Source: Stieleria bergensis (GTDB lineage Bacteria > Planctomycetota > Planctomycetia > Pirellulales > Pirellulaceae). Taken from it: a stretch of DNA of 64,000 nucleotides. The translations under genes were made by a program, and so were the position numbers. Positions 1 to 8,288 of the stretch are shown here, piece after piece (within the stretch, counting starts at the first letter, position 1; every line of letters begins with the position of its first letter). Location: the NCBI GenBank assembly GCA_007745635.1, contig CP036272.1:2376370-2440369 (forward strand). Direction: 5' to 3'. The notes below the pieces were generated by a model. It was not told the origin of the DNA. It saw nothing but the letters and a program-made list of their open reading frames with translations, and did not search any database.

Positions 1-81
1 AGATTTGAAGTCGTGTTCCCAGGAACCGATCGTGTTGACTTTGTTTTGAGACTCTGTCCCGGAGGGGAGTTAAATCGGTGA
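1..81 (+). CDS. C-terminal end of an upstream gene (partial)
   Basis: Frame 1 is open from the first base to a TGA at 79-81 and encodes 26 residues ending in LRLCPGGELNR. The stop overlaps the GTG start of the next gene as GTGA (78-81), a common arrangement in translationally coupled operons. This supports a real coding end and not a chance frame. The upstream product cannot be identified from so short a tail; by context it should belong to the same polysaccharide block. Confidence 0.55.
   Translation, partial: RFEVVFPGTDRVDFVLRLCPGGELNR
61..69 (+). promoter_or_regulatory. Strong ribosome binding site
   Basis: GGAGGGGAG lies 8 nt before the GTG start at 78. It fixes that start, and it sits inside the end of the preceding reading frame. 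Confidence 0.7.
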
Positions 82-1145
82 AGGTCGCGTATTTTGACAG
101 CCCCAGTTCAAATCCATACCAGGAGCAGTTTTTTTCAAGTGTTGCAAATGCGGGCGTCGATGTGACACCGCTTCGACTAACACCGAAGTTTTACCAGCAA
201 TGGAACGATGACTTCGATATTCTTCATCTTGATTGGCTCCATGCCCTGTACAAAACCCGACGTGGGTTGGTCGCGACTTTGGCAAAATCTCTTTATGCAA
301 ATTGGGCGTTATCGCAGATTGGCAGGCAAGCAAAGATTGTGCACACGTTCCACAATGTTGTGAGCCATGATAGCAGTTTGCCAAGGGCACTAGAAACACG
401 ATTGGTTCAGACGCTGATCAGCCGAATCAATGCGTTTACTGTTTTTAATGACGTTTCATGTGACGCACTGCATAAGAACTATCGTCTGCGAAATGATCAA
501 ATCTGTTCGACGATACCGCATGGGAACTATATCGATTCTTACACGATGCGATCAGACAAGCTTGCCTGTCGTGCTGAGCTTGGAATTCCTGCGGATGTCT
601 TCCTGTTCATGTTTTTTGGTGCATTGCGGGAAAACAAGGGCATCACTGATTTGGTCCGTGTGTTTCCAGCTGTGCATCAGAGATGTGGTGCTCACTTGGT
701 TGTCGCGGGAGGTAATCCAACGGATCGTGTTACGGATTCGCTTCGTCATCAACCTCCTTCAATTCACGTGCGTGATGATGGAATTCCGGAACATGCGGTG
801 CCGACTTACTTTGGTGCCTGTGACGCTGTGGTACTGCCATTTCGCAGTATTTTGAATTCAGGTTCTACCATCCTGGCGGCTTCATTGGGTAAGCATAGCG
901 TACTGCCCGATCTAGACAGTTTGACGGCGTCATTGCAGTCAGGCACGTACACTGTGTACCCCGTGAATGACCTGAGGCGATTGACTGATGCTTTGGTTTC
1001 AGTGGCATCAATGGATCGCAAGCAACTTGACCAGAGTGGCGCGGACTCTCGTCAATATGTAAAGGAAACCCTCGCTTGGGAATTGATTGGGAAACGAACG
1101 CTCAATCTGTATCAGACTGTTTTGGGTGACAGTCCTTTTTGTTAG
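78..1145 (+). CDS. Glycosyltransferase, GT4-like
   Basis: A 355-residue protein resembling GT-B glycosyltransferases, which move a sugar from an activated donor to a growing glycan at the cytoplasmic face of the membrane. The N-terminal half has the short hydrophobic strand after the start (KVAYFDSP) and a DILHLDWLH segment. The C-terminal half has FFGALRENKGITDL, typical of the start of the donor-binding domain, and a DAVVLPFR segment where family members bind the nucleotide sugar. The usual E-x7-E motif is not obvious, so it may be a divergent GT4. The GTG start at 78 has a strong GGAGGGGAG ribosome site at 61-69. It opens a run of same-strand polysaccharide genes. Sugar specificity cannot be read. 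Confidence 0.8.
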   Translation: MKVAYFDSPSSNPYQEQFFSSVANAGVDVTPLRLTPKFYQQWNDDFDILHLDWLHALYKTRRGLVATLAKSLYANWALSQIGRQAKIVHTFHNVVSHDSSLPRALETRLVQTLISRINAFTVFNDVSCDALHKNYRLRNDQICSTIPHGNYIDSYTMRSDKLACRAELGIPADVFLFMFFGALRENKGITDLVRVFPAVHQRCGAHLVVAGGNPTDRVTDSLRHQPPSIHVRDDGIPEHAVPTYFGACDAVVLPFRSILNSGSTILAASLGKHSVLPDLDSLTASLQSGTYTVYPVNDLRRLTDALVSVASMDRKQLDQSGADSRQYVKETLAWELIGKRTLNLYQTVLGDSPFC

Positions 1146-1184
1146 TTAGCCGCTTGATCGGGATGCATCCAAAGAGAGTCGCTC

Positions 1185-2432
1185 TTGTCACGTAAACTAT
1201 TACTTATCACGCCTGTCTTTCCGCCAAAGGGTGGCGGGGGAGTCCAACGGATTCTGAAGTTTGCAGCTTATCTCCGCCAACACGAATGGGAGACAACGGT
1301 TGTTACGCGGAATTTTGGAGAGAAGATGCGCTGGCACGATGACAGCCAATTGGGGTTGCTGCCGCAAGAGTCTGTTATCAGGATCGGAGAATTCGTTCGG
1401 CACACTAGCTTTATTAGGCGGGTTGTTGGACGCTTAGCCCCGATCGACTCCGATTACTTTTGGTCACGGCAGGTCTGTCAAGAATTGCCGAACTTCCTCA
1501 AGGGTGATTACGACGCGATCATGAGCAGTGGCCCACCGCATTCGGTGCACCTGATCGGGCAACGCATCAGCAAAAAATATCGTTTGCCGTGGGTGGCAGA
1601 CTTTCGTGATCATTTTACGCTGAATCCTGAATACCGGCCATCATCCGCACTGCACCGAAAGTCCGATCAACGATTTGAACGAAGTATCCTTGATGCGTCG
1701 AAGGCTATTATCTGCAATACGCGGATTAATCGCCGTGAGATGATTCGCCGTTTTGGGCTTCACTACCACACAAAGCTACATACGATCCACAATGGTTTTG
1801 ATCGCAATGATCTGGCGGAGGCTGGGACTGGCCTTAAGGCTGACGATCAGTTTTCTCCGAGTGACTGTAACCTTGTTTATCTAGGTGGTTTGCGAGGAGG
1901 GCGAATCGATGACAGCTTTTTCAGCGTGTTAGAGTCAATAGGGGACATGAAATTCTCTCGCTTTAACCGAATCCTCGTCCATGTCTTTGGTGACGCTGGA
2001 AAGCGAACAGAGCTTTGTACAACACTCGTGAAGCGCGGGGCAGTGAAACTCCATCAGGCGGTTCCCGCCAATCGGATGCGCGCGGTTCTTGAGCAGGCGG
2101 ATGGTTGTGTTGCATGGCAGTCTAACAAGCCTCAGTATCGTGGCACGGTTCCCGGCAAGCTTTATGACTACTTGGCGATGGAGAAACCGATCTTTTTTCT
2201 GGGGCAATCCAATGGTGAAGCAGATCGTATTTTGCGTTCTTTCAATCTGGGACGGACAGCTGTACCTGGGAACGTTAATGCTGGGAAGGAGCAGCTTTTC
2301 CAATTTGTGGAGTCCTTAGGCATTGAACACTATCGTTTCCTTCAGCAAGAGCGTTACCCGGTTGAAAGGTTTTCACGTCAGTTCCAAGCTGGGCAGTTGG
2401 CAGCGGTTTTAGATTCGATATTGGTTGACTAA
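1185..2432 (+). CDS. Glycosyltransferase family 4
   Basis: A 415-residue GT-B enzyme. The N-terminus LLITPVFPPKGGGGVQRILK is the classic acceptor-domain start of GT4 proteins, with a glycine-rich loop. ADFRDHF and an NTRINRREM stretch follow, as in family members that act on lipid-linked glycans. The donor domain shows NLVYLGGLRGGR and PGKLYDYLAMEKPI, the conserved C-terminal helix region. The start is TTG at 1185; no better in-frame ATG lies near the conserved N-terminus. It is 39 nt after the previous gene and 3 nt before the next, so it is almost certainly co-transcribed. Family assignment is strong; donor and acceptor are unknown. Confidence 0.85.
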   Translation: MSRKLLLITPVFPPKGGGGVQRILKFAAYLRQHEWETTVVTRNFGEKMRWHDDSQLGLLPQESVIRIGEFVRHTSFIRRVVGRLAPIDSDYFWSRQVCQELPNFLKGDYDAIMSSGPPHSVHLIGQRISKKYRLPWVADFRDHFTLNPEYRPSSALHRKSDQRFERSILDASKAIICNTRINRREMIRRFGLHYHTKLHTIHNGFDRNDLAEAGTGLKADDQFSPSDCNLVYLGGLRGGRIDDSFFSVLESIGDMKFSRFNRILVHVFGDAGKRTELCTTLVKRGAVKLHQAVPANRMRAVLEQADGCVAWQSNKPQYRGTVPGKLYDYLAMEKPIFFLGQSNGEADRILRSFNLGRTAVPGNVNAGKEQLFQFVESLGIEHYRFLQQERYPVERFSRQFQAGQLAAVLDSILVD

Positions 2433-2435
2433 GTC

Positions 2436-3590
2436 ATGGATGTGTTTTTTTGGCAGAATATGCCCTCTCATATTCAATCCTGTGGGCTCGATGAATTCGC
2501 CAAAGTTTGGGATGGATCCGTGAATTGTATTTGGGCCGACTCCATCTCGACCGATCGTCAAGCGCTTCAATGGAAGACGCCCAACTTGTTTCATTGCACC
2601 CAGCAGTTTCTCGATGGCAAGAACGCACTTGAAAAGATTCAGACTCTGATTGACGAGAACAGCCAGGCAATTCACATCTTCAGTGGATTGGAAGCCTATC
2701 CCAAGATCTCTTCTGCGTTTGAACGTGCGAAGTCTCTCTCCATGCCAAGGTTGGGGCTAATGGTTGAGCCTGGCATTCGCTTGGGGATTAAGGGATTCTT
2801 TCGCCCTCTTCGTTCGCGTTGGTTAGCCCGACGTTATCTCTCGTCGATTCAATTGATTCTAGCAATGGGCAAGACGGGCGTCGCATACTATTCGAAAGCG
2901 GGTTTCGATCCTGCTTTGATCTTCCCCTATATGTACCAGGCACCTGAGACGTGGAGTTCCGGCGAGGGGTTGCCACTAGATCATCACGCTTCATCACGAG
3001 AAAACGGCGATGCTGTCAAGTTGGTTTATGTAGGGAAATTCGGCCGTCGCAAGGGGATCGATGTGCTGGTAAAAGCATTGGGGAGAGTCCAAGATCATCC
3101 ATTCGTGCTTACCGTAATTGGCGATGGTGCTGAATTGGGCTCTTTGAAAAACTTGGCCCAATCGCTCGGGATTGGCGAACAGATTCGTTGGCTTGGGGCA
3201 CAGCCGCATGCTGTCATCGGTGAAATCCTCTTGGAATCGGATCTGTGCATCGTTCCCAGTCGATTCGAGGGTTGGGGTGTTGTTGTGAACGAAGCGATTT
3301 CGGCGGGACTACCCGTTATTTGCAGTGACAAAACGACGTCGAAAGACTTAGTTGACTTTGGGCAATGTGGTGTGGTTTTTCGCTCCGGCAGCGTGGCCGA
3401 CTTAGCCTCTAAGTTAGCCATTCTGCTCGCCGACTCAAGTTCCCTCGCTAGCATGCGTCGTAATGCCATGGTCTATCGCCAGTCAATCTCCCCCAGGGTC
3501 GTCGGATGCTACCTTGCTAATGTCATGCGACACAGGTTCATGGGGGCAGATCGGCCTAACGCGCCTTGGATGCAGAATGATCCTTCCTGA
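2436..3590 (+). CDS. Glycosyltransferase family 4 (GT1-like donor domain)
   Basis: A 384-residue GT-B glycosyltransferase starting at ATG 2436, only 3 nt after the stop of the preceding gene. The C-terminal Glycos_transf_1 domain is clear: KLVYVGKFGRRKGIDVLVKA, then VIGDGAELGSLK, and the E-x7-E motif in SRFEGWGVVVNEAISAGLPV near residues 275-292. The N-terminal acceptor domain is less conserved, as is usual because it reads the acceptor. The role is probably one linkage step in assembly of the repeat unit encoded by this cluster. Nothing suggests truncation. Confidence 0.88.
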   Translation: MDVFFWQNMPSHIQSCGLDEFAKVWDGSVNCIWADSISTDRQALQWKTPNLFHCTQQFLDGKNALEKIQTLIDENSQAIHIFSGLEAYPKISSAFERAKSLSMPRLGLMVEPGIRLGIKGFFRPLRSRWLARRYLSSIQLILAMGKTGVAYYSKAGFDPALIFPYMYQAPETWSSGEGLPLDHHASSRENGDAVKLVYVGKFGRRKGIDVLVKALGRVQDHPFVLTVIGDGAELGSLKNLAQSLGIGEQIRWLGAQPHAVIGEILLESDLCIVPSRFEGWGVVVNEAISAGLPVICSDKTTSKDLVDFGQCGVVFRSGSVADLASKLAILLADSSSLASMRRNAMVYRQSISPRVVGCYLANVMRHRFMGADRPNAPWMQNDPS

Positions 3591-3654
3591 ACAAATGTTC
3601 GAATTTGAGTGGTGCATCTTCGCCTGGGAACGCTGCGATTGTTGCGTCTGATCA

Positions 3655-4917
3655 GTGAACCTGATTTGTTGCAGAACCAAATTATCTAACGTGCAAAACC
3701 AGCCTCATCCCAGGACGTCGTTCAAGAATGTTATCGCATTCGCAGCATTCTTGTTTCTGCAGACCCTTAGTGTTCAAGTCGGTAAGATGACGGGGTCCAA
3801 TGTTTATTCTGGCGTCGTGGTAACGATCGGAATTGCCGCTTTGTTTCTGCTTGTCCCCGCCGGCCAGTATTTTCGGGTCTGTCGTGGGAGCATCGAGATC
3901 ACACTCGCATTCGTTGGTTTGGTGCTGGTGGTCGCCTCAGCGGTAATGTCTGGGGAACCGGTCGCGGTCATTAAAGCAGGATTGTTGGGAGCGTTATTCT
4001 TCGTGGTGGCTTCTCGCGCCTCATCGCTCACATCAAATGAATTGCTTTCTGCGGTGGGGACTTTCGCAGCACTCAACACGGTGTTCTTGGTCGTAACGCG
4101 AAACGAGTGGAATCCCAACGCACTGTGTGGCCATTTTGTCTTCGTTGCAATTTGCGGTATGACATGCTCCGCTTTATTGCCGCCGCCAAAAGCTAACGCT
4201 GTTGCATTTTGTTCTTTCTCGCTTGGCTCGTTGGCGACACTTTATTTTCATGCTCGAACAGCGTTCATTGGTTTGTTGCTGAGCTTATTGACGTATCAGC
4301 TGTCCAAGAGGGGGCTTCTGGATCGAGGCGTATTCTTGGTTCTAATGCTTGTTGCCTCAATCTCGATTCCACTGTTCGCAACTGATGTTTCGAATGGGTT
4401 GCGTGATGTTGCTGAGAACAATCTAAACTCCCGAAATCCGATCGCACAATTTTTATTGAGCGACAAAACAAGGCAGAAGGTAAAGGGCGATTTTTTCGAT
4501 CGTGAACGTTTGTGGAAATACGCCTATGAGAAGATGTTGGATAACCCCGTTCTTGGTGTTGGATATGGCGAGCCACTCTCAGAAAGGGGAGACTTAAGAG
4601 CACACAATGCTTACCTGGAAATTGGCTACCAGTGTGGGCTTCCAGCGATGTTGATCTGGAGTGGGTTGTACATTGGTGTCGTGATACAAGCACTAGGTTG
4701 GGTGCAAAGTCGCCCGAATGATCCTTTGCTATTTCTCGTGCTCGTTTCATTCGCGTACCTTGTGCTCGCTGGAATGATGGAGTCGAGCGGGATTGTCTCA
4801 ATTTCCACTCCAGGCAATTGGATTGCAGTTTCTGCAGTTGTGATCTTTCGAACCCGAACGGCAGAAGTCCACGTGTCGACTGTAACCGAACCAAGTTATC
4901 GGACTTTAGCTGAGTGA
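3655..4917 (+). CDS. O-antigen ligase / Wzy-type polymerase-like membrane protein
   Basis: A 420-residue multi-pass membrane protein with about ten hydrophobic segments. The long loop before the last helices carries RERLWKYAYEKMLDNPVLG, then GVGYG and RAHNAYLEIGYQCGLP. This is the Wzy_C signature of O-antigen ligases and polymerases: arginine and tryptophan, then NP-LGVG, then HN-YLE and a GL turn. Such proteins join or transfer undecaprenyl-linked glycans on the periplasmic side. The first start is GTG at 3655; a GTG at 3691 is also possible because the first membrane segment begins later. It lies among glycosyltransferase genes, as expected. Whether it polymerises or ligates cannot be told from sequence. 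Confidence 0.82.
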   Translation: MNLICCRTKLSNVQNQPHPRTSFKNVIAFAAFLFLQTLSVQVGKMTGSNVYSGVVVTIGIAALFLLVPAGQYFRVCRGSIEITLAFVGLVLVVASAVMSGEPVAVIKAGLLGALFFVVASRASSLTSNELLSAVGTFAALNTVFLVVTRNEWNPNALCGHFVFVAICGMTCSALLPPPKANAVAFCSFSLGSLATLYFHARTAFIGLLLSLLTYQLSKRGLLDRGVFLVLMLVASISIPLFATDVSNGLRDVAENNLNSRNPIAQFLLSDKTRQKVKGDFFDRERLWKYAYEKMLDNPVLGVGYGEPLSERGDLRAHNAYLEIGYQCGLPAMLIWSGLYIGVVIQALGWVQSRPNDPLLFLVLVSFAYLVLAGMMESSGIVSISTPGNWIAVSAVVIFRTRTAEVHVSTVTEPSYRTLAE

Positions 4918-4966
4918 GCCCTCTGACCTGAAATGTTGCGCGGTTGTATCGAGTTTTAAGGCTGTT

Positions 4967-6040
4967 GTGAACTGTATGGGCAATCAAAAGAAGCAGCGTA
5001 CCCAAATTCTGGTTGACGCTACGAATCTAGGGCGTGGAGGAGGAACGGTTCTGCTGAAGTATTTGCTAAAGCATCTCGACCGTGAGTCAGTCCGCGTTCT
5101 GATTTCTGAAAAGGCTGCTTCTGAATTTGACGCTTGCCCATCTCTCCATGTTGAATCACTCAACCCGCTAGGTTCCAAACGCCAGCGATTACTTCAAGAG
5201 CAATGTCGGAGTTTCCAGCCTAGAACCCTATTGTGCTTTGGCAATGTCCCTCCACGTCAACGCGTTGCAAACGCGCAGGTGATCACTTACTTTCACAATG
5301 CACACTTGCTTGCAAGCGTCGACCGAGGGACAAGCTATTCGCTAAAAGATCGGATTCGTTACCAGATTTTACGGGCGGCGATTCGTCGCCGTGGAAATCA
5401 GTCTGATTATTGGGTTTTTCAAACGAAGGCAATCTGTAATGCAGCGATTTCTGAACACTCCATTCTGCCAAAACAAACCCGAGTCATTCCTTTTTACGAT
5501 GACAAAGAGTTGAACGCTGCCTGTTCGAGGAACCGTCAGGTGGTGAAACAACAAGCGTTCACCTACGTAAGCAATGGACGACCCCATAAGAATCATAGTC
5601 GACTCATTCAGGCCTGGAGAATTCTCGCGGAACGATACGATTTGCATCCCGAATTGCACTTAACTGTCGAAGCTGACAACCGATCTCTTCTTGGATCGAT
5701 CGAGCGGGCAACGCGTGCTGGAGTGAGGGTAATTAACCATGGTGAACTCGGTTATCAAAAGACTCTTGATTTGGTAGCGGCTTGCAAATTTGTAGTGTAT
5801 CCCTCCATGCTGGAGACTTTGGGCCTGGGGATGATTGAGGGGGCAGCATTAGGTTGTGATGTCTTAGCTAGCGACTTCACCTTCGTAAATGATGTCATTC
5901 AGGCATCCGCTACATTCGATGCAACGAATCCTTTAGCCATCGTAAACGTCGTTCGAGACGCGATGAACACAAAACTGGCTCGTTCTGATGTGCGTGTTTC
6001 GAATCAGATCCAAGAAATGGTCCAACTACTGTGCAGTTGA
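4967..6040 (+). CDS. Glycosyltransferase, GT1/GT4-like
   Basis: A 357-residue glycosyltransferase. The N-terminus ILVDATNLGRGGGTVLLKYL has the strand and glycine-rich loop seen in several GT4 enzymes. The donor domain contains TYVSNGRPHKNHSRLIQAW, where an RPHKN segment is common in mannosyl- or rhamnosyl-like transferases. The E-x7-E motif follows in ETLGLGMIEGAALG. Starts at GTG 4967 or ATG 4976 are both possible; neither has a strong ribosome site. It belongs to the same plus-strand run as the polymerase-like gene before it. Donor specificity is unknown. Confidence 0.83.
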   Translation: MNCMGNQKKQRTQILVDATNLGRGGGTVLLKYLLKHLDRESVRVLISEKAASEFDACPSLHVESLNPLGSKRQRLLQEQCRSFQPRTLLCFGNVPPRQRVANAQVITYFHNAHLLASVDRGTSYSLKDRIRYQILRAAIRRRGNQSDYWVFQTKAICNAAISEHSILPKQTRVIPFYDDKELNAACSRNRQVVKQQAFTYVSNGRPHKNHSRLIQAWRILAERYDLHPELHLTVEADNRSLLGSIERATRAGVRVINHGELGYQKTLDLVAACKFVVYPSMLETLGLGMIEGAALGCDVLASDFTFVNDVIQASATFDATNPLAIVNVVRDAMNTKLARSDVRVSNQIQEMVQLLCS

Positions 6041-6083
6041 GCTGGGATTATTGCGTTCGCCGTTGCCATACACCAGATTATTC

Positions 6084-8234
6084 ATGAAACAAATCTTACA
6101 GCATCTTGGCAATGGGGAGACGTTGCTGGTGGAGGTGCCTTGTCCTGTGCGTGGTCAGGGGGCGGTGCGGATCCAGTCGACGCGGTCGTTGGTTTCCTTG
6201 GGAACCGAAAAAATGCTGATCGATTTTGGTAAAGGTGGCTGGCTTGCAAAGGCTCGCTCACAACCCGAAAAAGTGAAGCAGGTCTTGGCTAAAATCAAAA
6301 CCGATGGACTGTGGAGCACCGTGGATGCCGTCAAGGCAAAACTTGATACGCCCATCCCCCTGGGCTACTGCAATGTTGGACGCGTTGTTGATACCGACGT
6401 GCACTCTCGCTTCGCTCAGGGTACTCGCGTGGTCAGTAACGGACCTCACGCGGAAATGGTCTGTGTCCCTGAAAACCTCTGTGCGCGGATCCCCGATTCA
6501 GTCAGTGACGAAGCCGCAGCCTACACCGTCGTTGGGGCGATTGGTTTGCAAGGGATTCGCTTGCTGAATCCAACACTCGGTGAACGCGTCGTCGTCAGTG
6601 GCCTCGGTCTGATTGGATTGCTCTGCGTGCAGATGCTACGTGCCAACGGCTGTGAAGTGCTGGGCATTGATTACGATGCCAAGAAGCTTGAGCTGGCTCG
6701 ATCCTTCGGCGCGAAAACCGTCGATCTATCCGCTGGTCAGGATCCAGTGCAAGCCGCTGAAGCGTTTTCCGCTGGCGTGGGCGTCGACGGTGTCTTGATT
6801 ACCGCATCCACCAAGAGCGACCAATTGATGCACCAAGCAGCCACCATGTGTCGCAAGCGAGGTCGCATCGTCTTGGTCGGCGTCGTCGGGCTGAACCTCA
6901 GTCGTGCGGACTTTTACGAAAAGGAACTGAGCTTTCAAGTCTCCTGTTCCTATGGGCCGGGACGTTATGACAGCAACTATGAACAACGCGGACTGGACTA
7001 CCCGATCGGATTTGTGCGTTGGACCGAACAACGCAACTTTGAAGCCGTGCTCAGCTTGATTGAGCAAGGGAAACTGCAAACGGAACCGTTGACCACTCAT
7101 CGGTTTGAGTTCGATCAAGCGCTTGATGGCTATGCGGCAATCGAACAATCTAACGCGATGGGAATCTTGCTGAACTATCCAGAGCAAGCATTGGCGGAAC
7201 TGATGCGTCAGTCGTTCCCCGTGGCTTCCCGTCTGCCAATCAACGTCAGTGAACGAGTCGGTGTCGCCTTTGTTGGTGCCGGAGCCTTCACAACAAGGAT
7301 GCTTTTGCCCAACTTACCCGCAGGCATCGCTCGAAAAGCCATCATCAGCGGGTCCGGTGTCAGTGCAGCTCAAGCAGCGCAGAAATTCAACTTTGAAACA
7401 AGCGGGAGTGATTTTCAGGCTGTGCTCGATGATCCCACCATCGATCTTGTTTGCATCACCACGCCACATCACACTCATGCGGCAATGGTTTGCCAGGCCT
7501 TGCAAGCTGGCAAACATGTCTTTGTCGAGAAGCCGTTGGCGATAAACGAAGACCAGTTGCAGTCCGTTCGCGATGCGCTTTCCCAATACTCAAATCAACG
7601 TTTGATGTTGGGGTTCAATCGACGTTTTTCACCTCACACTCAGCAGGTTGTCAAATGGCTTGCTGCGACTCCCGGTAGCAAGTCAGTGGTTGTCACCGTC
7701 AACGCGGGAGCCATCCCTGCAGAGCATTGGACTCAGCAAATGGCGGTGGGCGGAGGACGGATCATTGGAGAGGCCTGTCACTTCATCGATCTCGCTCGCT
7801 TTTTGATCGGTTGTGAAATTCAGTCCGTTGACGCGATCCCAATGACCGGTCACGCAGGGTCGCTCGGTGACACTGCGTCTATTCAACTTGGTTTCGCCGA
7901 CGGCTCGATCGCGACCATCCACTACTTTGCCAATGGCAGTGCACAGTACCCGAAGGAACGTGTCGAGGTCTTTGCTGCGGGCAAAGTCATGCAGATCGAC
8001 AACTTTAGGAAATCAAAGCTCATCGGTGGCAAAGGCAGTCACTCAACGCGTCGCCAGGATAAGGGGCATCGCGCTGAGCTTGCAGCGTTGATTGAAGCGT
8101 TGGGCGTGCCTGATGCCGCCTCTCCGATCCCCGTGTCGGAAATCCTGGAAGTCAGCGCAGTGACGTTGCAAGCGGATCAGCAGATCCGTCGTGCCTTGGC
8201 GTCCTTTCCAGCGTCTTCGCAGGCCGACTCTTAG
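6084..8234 (+). CDS. Two-domain oxidoreductase: zinc-type dehydrogenase fused to Gfo/Idh/MocA
   Basis: A 716-residue fusion. Residues about 1-370 form a medium-chain dehydrogenase-like domain with VVSGLGLIGLLCVQMLRANG, the glycine-rich NAD(P) site, and VLVGVVGLNLSRADFYEKEL. From about residue 388 a Gfo/Idh/MocA domain starts with RVGVAFVGAGAFTTRMLLPN, followed by CITTPHHTHA and GKHVFVEKPLAI, the EKP signature. The ATG at 6084 is preferred because it opens MKQILQHLGNGETLLVEVP, the usual N-terminus of this domain; a longer frame to 5988 would overlap the upstream gene. Such fusions occur next to heparinase-like genes in exopolysaccharide clusters, as here. The likely role is redox change or epimerisation of a nucleotide sugar, which is inference. 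Confidence 0.85.
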   Translation: MKQILQHLGNGETLLVEVPCPVRGQGAVRIQSTRSLVSLGTEKMLIDFGKGGWLAKARSQPEKVKQVLAKIKTDGLWSTVDAVKAKLDTPIPLGYCNVGRVVDTDVHSRFAQGTRVVSNGPHAEMVCVPENLCARIPDSVSDEAAAYTVVGAIGLQGIRLLNPTLGERVVVSGLGLIGLLCVQMLRANGCEVLGIDYDAKKLELARSFGAKTVDLSAGQDPVQAAEAFSAGVGVDGVLITASTKSDQLMHQAATMCRKRGRIVLVGVVGLNLSRADFYEKELSFQVSCSYGPGRYDSNYEQRGLDYPIGFVRWTEQRNFEAVLSLIEQGKLQTEPLTTHRFEFDQALDGYAAIEQSNAMGILLNYPEQALAELMRQSFPVASRLPINVSERVGVAFVGAGAFTTRMLLPNLPAGIARKAIISGSGVSAAQAAQKFNFETSGSDFQAVLDDPTIDLVCITTPHHTHAAMVCQALQAGKHVFVEKPLAINEDQLQSVRDALSQYSNQRLMLGFNRRFSPHTQQVVKWLAATPGSKSVVVTVNAGAIPAEHWTQQMAVGGGRIIGEACHFIDLARFLIGCEIQSVDAIPMTGHAGSLGDTASIQLGFADGSIATIHYFANGSAQYPKERVEVFAAGKVMQIDNFRKSKLIGGKGSHSTRRQDKGHRAELAALIEALGVPDAASPIPVSEILEVSAVTLQADQQIRRALASFPASSQADS

Positions 8235-8288
8235 TAACGATTGACTGCCTGGCGAAGGCCGGCACTACAACACACCCACGATTCTGAC

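Noticed and set aside
4265-5005. Minus-strand frame of about 246 residues opposite the polymerase-like gene
   Set aside because: It is a shadow of a membrane protein gene whose own signature is clear.
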